From the NCBI GenBank assembly GCA_009992235.1, contig JAACVZ010000001.1, positions 253,395-317,394 on the forward strand: a stretch of DNA of 64,000 nt, given 5' to 3'. This document shows, in pieces, positions 43,961 to 51,766 of this stretch. A program made the translations under genes and the position numbers. This stretch comes from Candidatus Saccharimonadota bacterium. GTDB taxonomy: Bacteria > Patescibacteriota > Saccharimonadia > Saccharimonadales > Saccharimonadaceae. The notes below the pieces were generated by a model. The model saw only the letters and a list, made by a program, of their open reading frames with translations. It was not told the origin of the DNA and searched no databases. The stretch's first letter is position 1, and each line of letters begins with the position of its first letter.

Positions 43961-44820
43961 ACACCCTGCCCTTCGTGAGTAATCTGTCCACCAAGTGTCC
44001 GAAGGTCGTGAAGCGCTTCCTTGGCCTGCTCGGCATTTGGTGGCATACCATGCCATTTATAGTTGTACTCCATAAAATCAACGCCTTTACCCGGAATGGT
44101 GTGAGCAATAATAACTGTCGGGCGATTGCTCACGGCTCGAGCCTGCGAGCATGCGTCAATAACGCTCTCAACATTGTGGCCATCAATTTCAAGAACATGC
44201 CAGCCAAACGACTCCCATTTTCCACGCAAATCCTCTAGTGGCATGACGTCTTCAGTAGTACCGTCTATTTGAATGTTGTTTCTGTCGATAATCGCCACAA
44301 GCTGAGACAGCTTATACTTACCAGCGAACATCGCCGCCTCCCATATATTTCCCTCATCAAGCTCACCGTCGCCCATGACTACGTACACAAACCTATGTGA
44401 AACTTTGTCTAGATACTGTAGGCTATACGCATAACCCGACGCTTGGCTGAGACCGCTACCTAGGGGCCCGCTTGTATTTTCAAGGCCTGGCAACTTTTCG
44501 CGCTCGGGGTGACCTTGTAGGCGGCTGCCCAATTTTCGAAGTGTCTTCAATTCAGACTTATCAAAATATCCGGCTTCCGCCATGGCTGCATACTGCACCG
44601 GAACGCAGTGTCCATTGCTGAGAAAAAGAACGTCGCGGTCATCCCATTCGGGCTCTTTCGGCCGAATACTGAGAATTGAGAAGTACAGCGCCGAGAAGAT
44701 GTCGGCAAGGCCCAGAGGGCCAGCACTGTGGCCGCTCCCCGCCTCCTTCAACATATTAATAATAGCTCTGCGAATATCGTTGGCTTTCTTCTCAAGCTGC
44801 ACGGTCGTCAGTTCACCCAC
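43957..44820 (-). CDS. tkt: Transketolase, N-terminal subunit
   Basis: This is the thiamine diphosphate (pyrophosphate-binding) half, 287 residues. Its motifs are SGHSAGPLGLADIFSALYF, then GPLGSGLSQASGYAYS, then the GDG...N cofactor motif GDGELDEGNIWEA followed by IIDRNNIQIDG. The start is GTG at 44820, immediately after the rpe stop, with AGGGG 8 bases upstream. Split transketolases are known in archaea and several CPR lineages. UGA ends this gene in an ATGA overlap, direct evidence that UGA is a stop. Confidence 0.94.
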   Translation of the reverse strand: MGELTTVQLEKKANDIRRAIINMLKEAGSGHSAGPLGLADIFSALYFSILSIRPKEPEWDDRDVLFLSNGHCVPVQYAAMAEAGYFDKSELKTLRKLGSRLQGHPEREKLPGLENTSGPLGSGLSQASGYAYSLQYLDKVSHRFVYVVMGDGELDEGNIWEAAMFAGKYKLSQLVAIIDRNNIQIDGTTEDVMPLEDLRGKWESFGWHVLEIDGHNVESVIDACSQARAVSNRPTVIIAHTIPGKGVDFMEYNYKWHGMPPNAEQAKEALHDLRTLGGQITHEGQGV

Positions 44821-45465
44821 CTAAATCACCCCTGTTTTATTAATTTCCTTAACTAGTTTTGCGTACGCGGCGTCCGGATCTTCGGCATTCGCTATGGCTC
44901 CACCGGTATTAAGTACATCAACGCCGCCCTTAGACAGGGTATAGGCATTTTCAGCATTCACGCCACCGTCCCAACCAATTTCGGCATTTGGATTAATTGC
45001 TTTCACTAGTCGTACTTTCTCAAGCTGCATCATGCTGGCCGTACCGCCAAATTTACCAAGATCTCCAGAAAAAATCATCACGTGATCAGCAGCCTTAATG
45101 GCATCAGACACTTTAGACGGTACCGTCGCCTTCAGTAGTGCGACACCGGCCCGAATACCAGCTTCTTTTAATGCCTTGAGGTGGGCCACCGTATCCTCAC
45201 CTGTTTCAACATGAATAATGACCAGGTCTGGCTTGAGAGCGATGAGTTGCGGAATATGTTCAGACGGTCGAGATACCATGGCGTGAATATCTACCTGCCA
45301 GCCCTGCTCCCAATAAAGCTGTGTTTCGTTAAGAAGAAAGGTTGGCGCAAACTCACCATCGCTAATATCGAAGTGGACTCGCTGTGCAAAGGGCTTAATT
45401 TTCTGAATGGCTTCACGAAGTTGGTCGAGCGTTTCCGCCATGATTGTCGGAACAATAACACTCAT
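44821..45465 (-). CDS. rpe: Ribulose-phosphate 3-epimerase (divergent)
   Basis: RPE interconverts ribulose 5-phosphate and xylulose 5-phosphate. The 214-residue TIM barrel keeps the metal/catalytic positions: His31 and Asp33 in VHFDISDGEF, His61 in VDIHAMVSRP and Asp in IGWDGGVNAEN. The usual NPGFGGQ phosphate loop is altered to GDLGKFGGTAS, so the match is divergent and a related epimerase is possible. The position between rpiB and transketolase supports RPE. Its ATG overlaps the rpiB stop (ATGA). Confidence 0.85.
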   Translation of the reverse strand: MSVIVPTIMAETLDQLREAIQKIKPFAQRVHFDISDGEFAPTFLLNETQLYWEQGWQVDIHAMVSRPSEHIPQLIALKPDLVIIHVETGEDTVAHLKALKEAGIRAGVALLKATVPSKVSDAIKAADHVMIFSGDLGKFGGTASMMQLEKVRLVKAINPNAEIGWDGGVNAENAYTLSKGGVDVLNTGGAIANAEDPDAAYAKLVKEINKTGVI

Positions 45466-45911
45466 GCAAGTTCATCCAATTGAGCATTTCGGCGTCGGTA
45501 TCGAGGCGCACCTGCAAATGGTGTATTCAGCCATGTCTCAACAATTCCTTGCCAGGCCGCGTCATCTTGTTCATCAAGAATTCGCGACGGAAGACAAAGC
45601 ACATTACTGTCATTGTCATTTCGAGTCATTTTTGCCTCATACGCGTCCCATATAACGCTGGCCCGAATACCACGGAAACGGTTAGCCGCCATTGCCATAC
45701 CCTGGCCGCCACCACAAAGCAATATTGCCCGAGAATCATCTTCACCGATGACTTTTATGGACGCTGCCTGCGCAAAATCAGGAAAATCGTCATTAGGATC
45801 TAGCTCTTTGTCTCCAACGTCTTCAACCTCATATCCGTGTTTGGCAAGATACGCAAACAATTTCTCTTTTAGATGAAACCCCTGGTGATCGCTTCCTATG
45901 AAAATTTTCAT
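45462..45911 (-). CDS. rpiB: Ribose-5-phosphate isomerase B
   Basis: RpiB interconverts ribose 5-phosphate and ribulose 5-phosphate. The 149-residue protein has GSDHQGFHLKEKL at the N-terminus. The catalytic Cys lies in LLCGGGQGMAMAANR (usual form CGTGIG), and WDAYEAKMTRNDNDSNVLCLP contacts the substrate. It starts 4 bases after gap and overlaps rpe by 4 bases. LacA/LacB galactose-phosphate isomerases are related, but the pathway context favours RpiB. Confidence 0.92.
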   Translation of the reverse strand: MKIFIGSDHQGFHLKEKLFAYLAKHGYEVEDVGDKELDPNDDFPDFAQAASIKVIGEDDSRAILLCGGGQGMAMAANRFRGIRASVIWDAYEAKMTRNDNDSNVLCLPSRILDEQDDAAWQGIVETWLNTPFAGAPRYRRRNAQLDELA

Positions 45912-45915
45912 AACC

Positions 45916-46929
45916 CTATTCTATTCCTTTACCAATATCGGCAACGAGTTCGACTAGGCGGTTGCTGTAGCCCCATTCGTTGTCATACCAAACCATTACT
46001 TTTGCCAGGTTTCCGCCCACCACCTTCGTAAGTAGCAAGTCAACCACGCCAGAGTAGCTTGAGCCAATGTAGTCGCGACTAACAAGCGGCTCTTCGCTAA
46101 CCCCAAGAATTCCTTGATAGTACGGTTCACCGGCAGCTTTCTTGAAGGCGTTGTTTAGCTCATCTACCGTAACATCCCTCTCTAGCAGAACAGTTACGTC
46201 GCTAATAGAGACAATGGGCGTCGGCACACGAATACTTAATCCGTCGAACCTACCTTTGAGTTGAGGCAGGGTTTTTGTAACTGCAATTGCCGCACCGGTT
46301 GTAGATGGGACAATGTTCTCGGCTGCATTTCGTCCCGAGCGAAGGTCTTTAGCCGGTGCATCCTGCAGCGCCTGGCTGGCCGTATAGCTATGAATTGTCG
46401 TAAGAAGCGATTTTTGTACACCAAACTCGGCATCTAAAATTGCCATAACTGCACCCAAAGAGTTGGTCGTGCAACTAGCATTGCTGATAACCTGACTCGA
46501 ACCCTCTATATCGTCTTCGTTTGCACCAAGGACAATAGTGTCGACATCTTCACTCTTTGTTGGACCACTAATAACAACACGCTTAGCACCGGCTTTAATA
46601 TGCAACTCTGCAGATTCTTTGTCGGTAAAGTGTCCGGTCGATTCAATGACTACTTGAACGCCAAGCTCTTCCCAGGGAATTGCCGATGGATCTTTCTCGG
46701 AAAGAACTTTTATCTTTTTGCCGTCGACTTCAATAGTGCCGTCGTTATGGCTGACAGTATGTTTGTATAGTCCGTAGTTACTGTCGTGCTGTAGCAGGTA
46801 TGCAAGTGTTTTCGTGTCAGTTAGGTCGTTAATAGCCACCACTTCAATGTCACTTCGATCAAATGCAATCTTAAACGCGCTTCGGCCAATTCTTCCGAAT
46901 CCGTTAATTCCTATCTTCACCTTTGCCAT
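45916..46929 (-). CDS. gap: Glyceraldehyde-3-phosphate dehydrogenase
   Basis: This glycolytic enzyme is 337 residues. The Rossmann domain starts KIGINGFGRIGRSAFK. An Asp follows the second strand (VAINDLTDTKTLAYLL), which favours NAD. The catalytic Cys lies in ISNASCTTNSLGAVM, and the C-terminal WYDNEWGYSNRLVELV is typical. AAGGAG lies 9 bases before the ATG. It heads the carbon operon from a TTGCCC-17-TATAAT promoter. Confidence 0.97.
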   Translation of the reverse strand: MAKVKIGINGFGRIGRSAFKIAFDRSDIEVVAINDLTDTKTLAYLLQHDSNYGLYKHTVSHNDGTIEVDGKKIKVLSEKDPSAIPWEELGVQVVIESTGHFTDKESAELHIKAGAKRVVISGPTKSEDVDTIVLGANEDDIEGSSQVISNASCTTNSLGAVMAILDAEFGVQKSLLTTIHSYTASQALQDAPAKDLRSGRNAAENIVPSTTGAAIAVTKTLPQLKGRFDGLSIRVPTPIVSISDVTVLLERDVTVDELNNAFKKAAGEPYYQGILGVSEEPLVSRDYIGSSYSGVVDLLLTKVVGGNLAKVMVWYDNEWGYSNRLVELVADIGKGIE

Positions 46930-46945
46930 GCAGCCCCACTCCTTT

Positions 46946-46998
46946 TATAAGCTTATACACTTTACAGTTATTATATACCGACTACCCTCATGGGGCAA
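46946..46998 (-). promoter_or_regulatory. gap operon promoter and downstream palindrome
   Basis: On the minus strand TTGCCC (46993-46998), a 17-base spacer and TATAAT (46970-46975) form a strong promoter. A perfect 12-base palindrome TATAAGCTTATA (46946-46957) lies about 12 bases after the predicted start, between the promoter and the ribosome site, in the place expected of a repressor operator. Confidence 0.7.
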
Positions 46999-47005
46999 TC
47001 TCTCG

Positions 47006-47011
47006 TATACT
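47006..47011 (+). promoter_or_regulatory. -10 box of rel
   Basis: TATACT ends 10 bases before the ATG at 47022, giving a leader of about 4 bases and no ribosome site. There is no convincing -35. It lies back to back with the gap promoter. Confidence 0.45.
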
Positions 47012-47021
47012 AGGGCTTAAG

Positions 47022-48560
47022 ATGAATAAGCGACTGCTCCTAACCCACGCGAAGCCATTTTACGAGAAGAACTTTCTCCTCGAGCTAGAACATGCCATTG
47101 ACGTTGCCGCCGAGGCACACAAAGGGCAAAAACGAAGAAGCGGCGAGCCCTACATTGTTCACCCATTATCTGTCGCAAAAACGCTTATTGACTGGGGTAT
47201 GGATATCGATTCGGTTATTGCCGGGGTACTTCATGATACCGTTGAAGATACTGACCTGACACTTGAGAAAATCGAGTCGCTGTTCGGTGAAGATGTTGCT
47301 TTTTTGGTTGACGGTGTTACTAAAGTGTCCCAAGCCCGCGCCGGTATGCAAGACCTCACGACCTACCTTCCCCAAACGAAAGATAACCTGTCAAAACTCC
47401 TAATTGCCATCGGACATGACGTTCGGGTTGTCATTATTAAACTCGCCGACCGTCTTCACAACCTCGAAACTCTTCAGCACAAGTCACGTCCGAAGCAAAT
47501 AAAAATAGCCCGCGAAAGCTTGGAGGTATTTGCACCAATGGCCGATCGTCTCGGTATGGGTCGCGTACGAGTACAAATTGAAGAACTTGCCTTTAGCTAC
47601 CTCGAGCCCCAAGAATTTAAACGCCTCAAAAATCTCATTCGAAAACGACTCGGCAAAAGCACCCGCAAGCTTGGCGTCGTACGCGACGAAGTCGAGAAAG
47701 AGTTAAACGCCCAAGGCATTAAACACGAAATAAACGGACGAGTTAAAAGCATTTACAGCCTTCACAAGAAGTTGCAAAAAGTCGATGGCAACATTGATGA
47801 CATTTATGACCTCATGGCGCTACGCGTTATAGTTGACACCCGGGAAGAATGCTACAAGGTCCTTGGGGTACTCCATGCACTGTATCAGCCAATGATCGCT
47901 CGCATTAAGGATTATACATCGGCTCCAAAACCGAACGGCTATCAAAGTCTCCACACAACCGTTATTACTCGGTCAAAGCAAATTGTTGAATTTCAAATTC
48001 GTACACACGAAATGCATGAATACGCCGAACAAGGACTTGCCGCAAGCTTCCATTACAACGAGCAAAAAAGCTCAAAAGACTATACTCGTAAAAAAGGCAG
48101 TGCCGTCTTGCCGGGTCACCTGCAGTGGATTACCCAGCTTCAAGAAATAGCCTCGAAGCTTCGTAGCGGTGAAGACATCCCAACATCGCAACTTTCAATT
48201 GACCTATTTGGCGATCGGATATTTGTCTATTCACCAAAAGGAGACATCTATAATTTGCCAGAAGGTGCATTCCCGCTAGACTTCGCCTACCTCGTCCACA
48301 GCGACGTTGGAAAACACGCCAATGGTTTCAAGGTGAACGGAAAGATCCATCCATTTGATAAGCCACTGCAAAACGGTGATGTTATTGAAGTCATGACGCG
48401 CAAAAACAGTCAACCAAAGCAAGCGTGGCTCGATAATATATCGACCACACATGCTAGAAATAAACTTCGGTCTCAACTACGCAAGCTTGGACTCGTTGAG
48501 AGTATGACAAACGCTGCTGCAATTATCCGCGAAAAGACAAAGCGTAAAAAAGATCGTTAG
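47022..48560 (+). CDS. rel: RelA/SpoT-type (p)ppGpp synthetase/hydrolase, short form
   Basis: This enzyme makes and degrades the stringent-response alarmone. The 512-residue protein has an intact HD hydrolase domain (SGEPYIVHPLSVAKTLIDWG, LHDTVEDTD). The synthetase domain (YDLMALRVIVDTREECYKVLG, ARIKDYTSAPKPNGYQSLHT) has the RxKD motif typical of bifunctional enzymes. A TGS domain follows (DLFGDRIFVYSPKGDIYNLP). It stops soon after the TGS and a short helical segment: the zinc-finger and ACT domains of the usual ~730-residue protein are absent. The ATG at 47022 begins the conserved region. The convergent ppa overlaps its end by 4 bases. Confidence 0.94.
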   Translation: MNKRLLLTHAKPFYEKNFLLELEHAIDVAAEAHKGQKRRSGEPYIVHPLSVAKTLIDWGMDIDSVIAGVLHDTVEDTDLTLEKIESLFGEDVAFLVDGVTKVSQARAGMQDLTTYLPQTKDNLSKLLIAIGHDVRVVIIKLADRLHNLETLQHKSRPKQIKIARESLEVFAPMADRLGMGRVRVQIEELAFSYLEPQEFKRLKNLIRKRLGKSTRKLGVVRDEVEKELNAQGIKHEINGRVKSIYSLHKKLQKVDGNIDDIYDLMALRVIVDTREECYKVLGVLHALYQPMIARIKDYTSAPKPNGYQSLHTTVITRSKQIVEFQIRTHEMHEYAEQGLAASFHYNEQKSSKDYTRKKGSAVLPGHLQWITQLQEIASKLRSGEDIPTSQLSIDLFGDRIFVYSPKGDIYNLPEGAFPLDFAYLVHSDVGKHANGFKVNGKIHPFDKPLQNGDVIEVMTRKNSQPKQAWLDNISTTHARNKLRSQLRKLGLVESMTNAAAIIREKTKRKKDR

Positions 48561-49084
48561 TTCGAAGCGCGGGCAATAGATTCTCGGACAACTTTCGCTG
48601 CTGCTTCGGCATCGCCCCATCCGTGAAGCTTTCCTTCAACACCAGTCCAGTTCTTCTTCCAGTCCTTGTAGTGAGCGTAGAAGTGTTCAATAACTTTCTT
48701 AAAGTTTTCGCCAAGATCGTCGAGTTCTGTAATATGGTCCTTGCTGACATCATCGCTTGGCACAACAATCAGTTTTTCGTCCATCTCGCCGTCATCTTCA
48801 AAATACAGCACGCCTATTGGTCGTGATGGCACAACTGTTCCATGAGGAACCGATTCATCAATAATCAGCAATGCGTCAAGTGGGTCACCATCTTCACAGA
48901 GCGTTGAAGGGACATAACCATAGTCCGCCGGGTAGCCGAGTGTCGTTCCATTTACGCGATCGAGGAAAAGTCGTCCGGTTTCTTTATCGAACTCGTATTT
49001 ATTTCGTTCATTTTTTCGAATTTCAATAATAACGTTAATTGTGCCGTTATCAATGTCTCCCGATGGTACTTGTAGGTGTGTCAT
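48557..49084 (-). CDS. ppa: Inorganic pyrophosphatase (family I)
   Basis: It hydrolyses pyrophosphate and so drives nucleic acid and aminoacyl-tRNA synthesis. The 175-residue length and motifs match family I: IEIRKNERNKYEFDKETG, the signature DYGYVPSTLCEDGDPLDALLI with metal-binding Asp residues, and EFYAHYKDWKK-like C-terminal residues. AAGGAG lies 6 bases before the ATG. Confidence 0.95.
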   Translation of the reverse strand: MTHLQVPSGDIDNGTINVIIEIRKNERNKYEFDKETGRLFLDRVNGTTLGYPADYGYVPSTLCEDGDPLDALLIIDESVPHGTVVPSRPIGVLYFEDDGEMDEKLIVVPSDDVSKDHITELDDLGENFKKVIEHFYAHYKDWKKNWTGVEGKLHGWGDAEAAAKVVRESIARASN

Positions 49085-49158
49085 GAATAGCTCCTTTTGT
49101 TCTCTGTTATTCTATCACCTCACGCCACATGCGCATAGCGCTTTAGCTCATGGGGTGC

Positions 49159-49164
49159 TACAAT
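49159..49164 (+). promoter_or_regulatory. Extended -10 box of the PLD-like gene
   Basis: TGC-TACAAT (hexamer 49159-49164) lies 8 bases before a GTG at 49173. No ribosome site is present. It defines the likely start of the PLD gene and would give a leader of about 2 bases with a GTG start, an unusual combination. Confidence 0.5.
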
Positions 49165-49172
49165 CATTAATT

Positions 49173-50162
49173 GTGAAATTACTCTTGCCTCACGACTACA
49201 TATCGGAAGCCTCCGAACTTGCTCGTCATGCCAAAAAACGCATCTACCTTTTAGCAACTGTTGTGGCCGATCACCCCAATACACACGAGCTTATAGCCGA
49301 ACTTGAAGCAGCCGCGGAACGGGGCGTAGAAGTTGTTGTTGCCGGTGACGTCTTCACCTTCGGCGCAGTTATCGATGACTTCATGCCTTTGCATTATCGA
49401 ACGCCTGGCTCGCGACAAGCACAGCGCATGGCTCGTGCTCTTAAAAAAGCAGGCGTGAAGTTCCAGTGGCTCGGCAATCGTCGAGCAACCTTCTTTAACG
49501 GTCGCACCCATAGTAAGTGGTGTGTTATTGACGATGCCGTTTTCTGCTTTGGTGGCGTTAACATATACCAAAAAGGTATCGACAACGTTGATTATATGTT
49601 TACTCTGAACGACGGACGTCTTGCAGACCGATTGATCGAGGAGCAAATTAGGCTTCAAGCTGCCGAGAAGGAACTAAAGAACTACCCGAGCGTAGCCTAT
49701 GAGCATGGCGAAGAGACCATTCTTATCGATGGTGGCGTTATTGGTCAATCAATCATCTACCGGCGCGCCTGTGAACTTGCCGAAGAAGCAACCGAGATTG
49801 TATTTGTGTCACAATACTGCCCAACCGGAAAGCTTTCTAGAATTATTAAAAAGAACGAAAATGCGACCGTCTACTTTAACCCGCCTGGACTCACGGGCGG
49901 CCTAAACAGGGTTGCAATACGAGGCAGCCAATTAATAAGTCGTATAAAATCGAGCTATACTCGTAAAACTTTTTTACACGCCAAGTTCATCGTCTTCACC
50001 TTTAAGGATGGATCTAAGAAGGCCATTACTGGATCGCACAACTTTGCCTACACCGGTGTTCTGCTCGGAACCAGAGAGATTGCTCTCGAAACAGCAAATC
50101 CGAAAATTATCTCACAGCTCGAAACGTTCGTTGAAGAACACGTTGCCGTTACTGGCGATTAA
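49173..50162 (+). CDS. Phospholipase D-like protein (cardiolipin synthase family)
   Basis: This 329-residue protein has two HKD motifs: THSKWCVIDDAVFCFGG in the first half and FLHAKFIVFTFKDG...TGSHNFA in the second. The second places the Asp after a short insertion. The pattern fits phosphatidyltransferase or phosphodiesterase enzymes of the PLD superfamily, such as cardiolipin synthase, but there is no N-terminal membrane helix, so a nuclease or other phosphodiesterase role is possible. The GTG start at 49173 is inferred from the promoter; longer in-frame readings would run back into ppa. Confidence 0.82.
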   Translation: MKLLLPHDYISEASELARHAKKRIYLLATVVADHPNTHELIAELEAAAERGVEVVVAGDVFTFGAVIDDFMPLHYRTPGSRQAQRMARALKKAGVKFQWLGNRRATFFNGRTHSKWCVIDDAVFCFGGVNIYQKGIDNVDYMFTLNDGRLADRLIEEQIRLQAAEKELKNYPSVAYEHGEETILIDGGVIGQSIIYRRACELAEEATEIVFVSQYCPTGKLSRIIKKNENATVYFNPPGLTGGLNRVAIRGSQLISRIKSSYTRKTFLHAKFIVFTFKDGSKKAITGSHNFAYTGVLLGTREIALETANPKIISQLETFVEEHVAVTGD

Positions 50163-51084
50163 GATCGTCGAGATACTCTCGCAAAGCAAGGGCTGCAGCA
50201 GCGCCCTCTCCGACAGCACTGGCAATCTGCATTGTCGCACCGCTTCGTACGTCACCACTGGCAAAAATGCCTGGTACTGATGTCGTGTAGTGCTCGTCAG
50301 TCTTAATAAGCCCCTGGGCGTCTAGCTCGACATCACTTCCTTCCAAAAATCCAGTATTTGGCTTTAAGCCAATAAATACGAACACGCCATCTGTCTCGAT
50401 GGTATTCTCAGCGCCAGCCTCTCGTATGCGCACCGCGCTTACCCTACCATCAGTCGCAAGAATCTCCTCAGTTGTTGTGTTTAGGTGAAGCGTAACTTGA
50501 CCATTGTCGATATACTTCTGAAGCTCATTAACGAGCACGTCACTTGCTTTTACCTCACTACGAATTAGCACGTCAATATGCGATGCATAGCGAGTTAAAA
50601 ATAAGGTTTCTTGAATTGCAGAGTTTCCCCCGCCAATAACTACTAGTTTTTTATCACGATAATACGCCCCGTCACAGGTTGCGCAGTAATGAACGCCGCG
50701 CCCGTAGTATTCAGCTTCGCCGGGAACGCCAGTTTTCTTGTAATCGCTACCGGTTGCAATAAGAAGCGCCTTTGATTTCACATCGACACCATCAATGGTC
50801 GATACGATGACGCCGTCTTCGCGACGAATGCGTGACGCTTCACCAAATTCAATGTGCGCGCCGAATCGCTCGGCCTGCTTTTCGAGTTGCGCTGCGAGCT
50901 TCATACCCTCAATGCCGTCTGGAAAACCAGGATAGTTATCGACCACGTCAGTAATTGCGGCCAGGCCACCAATAGTCGCCTTCTCGTAAAGCACGGTGTC
51001 AATATCTTCGCGGGTAGTGTAGATAGCCGCCGTAAGCGCACTCGGCCCCGCACCAATCATTATGACGTCACGTATATCACTCAT
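50149..51084 (-). CDS. trxB: Thioredoxin reductase
   Basis: This NADPH-dependent flavoprotein reduces thioredoxin. The 311-residue protein has the FAD-binding GAGPSALTAAIY, redox cysteines Cys134 and Cys137 in YCATCDGAYY, NADPH-binding GGGNSAIQE and the C-terminal FAD motif PGIFASGDVRSGATMQIASAVGEG (split over ~270-292). Its ribosome site AGGAGG overlaps the end of the FKBP gene immediately upstream, so the two are transcribed together. No thioredoxin gene is adjacent. Confidence 0.95.
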   Translation of the reverse strand: MSDIRDVIMIGAGPSALTAAIYTTREDIDTVLYEKATIGGLAAITDVVDNYPGFPDGIEGMKLAAQLEKQAERFGAHIEFGEASRIRREDGVIVSTIDGVDVKSKALLIATGSDYKKTGVPGEAEYYGRGVHYCATCDGAYYRDKKLVVIGGGNSAIQETLFLTRYASHIDVLIRSEVKASDVLVNELQKYIDNGQVTLHLNTTTEEILATDGRVSAVRIREAGAENTIETDGVFVFIGLKPNTGFLEGSDVELDAQGLIKTDEHYTTSVPGIFASGDVRSGATMQIASAVGEGAAAALALREYLDDLNRQ

Positions 51085-51087
51085 CGT

Positions 51088-51765
51088 TTATTGACCTCCT
51101 GCCTGATAGTAGCGTATTAATTCTTCCGGTATATCTGGCATTGTGATTTCTTCAGGGGTTGAAATAATCATTATAATGAACTTAAGTGGTGAGTTTGCAG
51201 GAATATCGTCTCCATTTCCAGTCTCTCCATAAGCCTTGTCTGCTGGAATAGTTAATTCTCGCACGCCGCCAACCTTCATGCCGTCAACGCCTTCCGTCCA
51301 ACCCTCAATAACAGTACCTGGGCTAACGAATAGTGGTGCATTAAGTGAGCCATCGTTAATCGACTGATCAAATATGGTACCGTCCGGATTCCAGCCAATG
51401 TAGTAAGCGCTAAAAGACGATTCAGAGGTTATTGTTTCACCGTCTCCAACTACAAGGTCAGTTGTGGTTAGCTCCGTAACATTGCCCTTATTAAATACGC
51501 CAGCCCGCGACGAATACGGTTCAAATATCGGATAGTACTTTTCAGAAAGCTCAGCCGCCTGTGCCGCTTGCTTTGCCTGATACGCATCGTACTCCACTTG
51601 ATACTCGGCCTCGAGTTCGCTAATGCGCGCTTGGTCGCGCTGGTCGTTCTCATTTGCCACCACAATCATGCCGAAAGAACCAATTGTTCCTACAACCATA
51701 AGAAGTGCTACAATCCACAAAAAAATGCGCTGGCTGCGACTTGTCGATGTTTCGCTACTTACCAT
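51088..51765 (-). CDS. Membrane-anchored FKBP-type peptidyl-prolyl isomerase
   Basis: This 225-residue protein has a short cytoplasmic N-terminus and one transmembrane helix (about 14-36, FLWIVALLMVVGTIGSFG). A charged coiled-coil stretch follows (EAEYQVEYDAYQAKQAA), then an outside FKBP domain (GSLNAPLFVSPGTVIEGWTEG, VGGVRELTIPADKAYGE, ANSPLKFIIMII). It would fold exported proteins. The ATG at 51765 has AAAGG 9 bases upstream and follows the pheT stop directly, so it is translated together with pheT. Confidence 0.9.
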   Translation of the reverse strand: MVSSETSTSRSQRIFLWIVALLMVVGTIGSFGMIVVANENDQRDQARISELEAEYQVEYDAYQAKQAAQAAELSEKYYPIFEPYSSRAGVFNKGNVTELTTTDLVVGDGETITSESSFSAYYIGWNPDGTIFDQSINDGSLNAPLFVSPGTVIEGWTEGVDGMKVGGVRELTIPADKAYGETGNGDDIPANSPLKFIIMIISTPEEITMPDIPEELIRYYQAGGQ

Positions 51766-51766
51766 G

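Noticed and set aside
43961..44056. A longer start for the transketolase C-terminal subunit
   Set aside because: The extra 32 codons overlap the N-terminal subunit out of frame and have no ribosome site; the ATGA junction gives the natural start.
46923..47021. An upstream extension of the rel reading frame
   Set aside because: It crosses the gap promoter and the rel -10 box and holds no conserved residues; the conserved protein begins at 47022.
49041..49172. An upstream extension of the PLD reading frame overlapping ppa
   Set aside because: It overlaps the start of ppa and lies upstream of the only plausible promoter; the sequence is not PLD-like.
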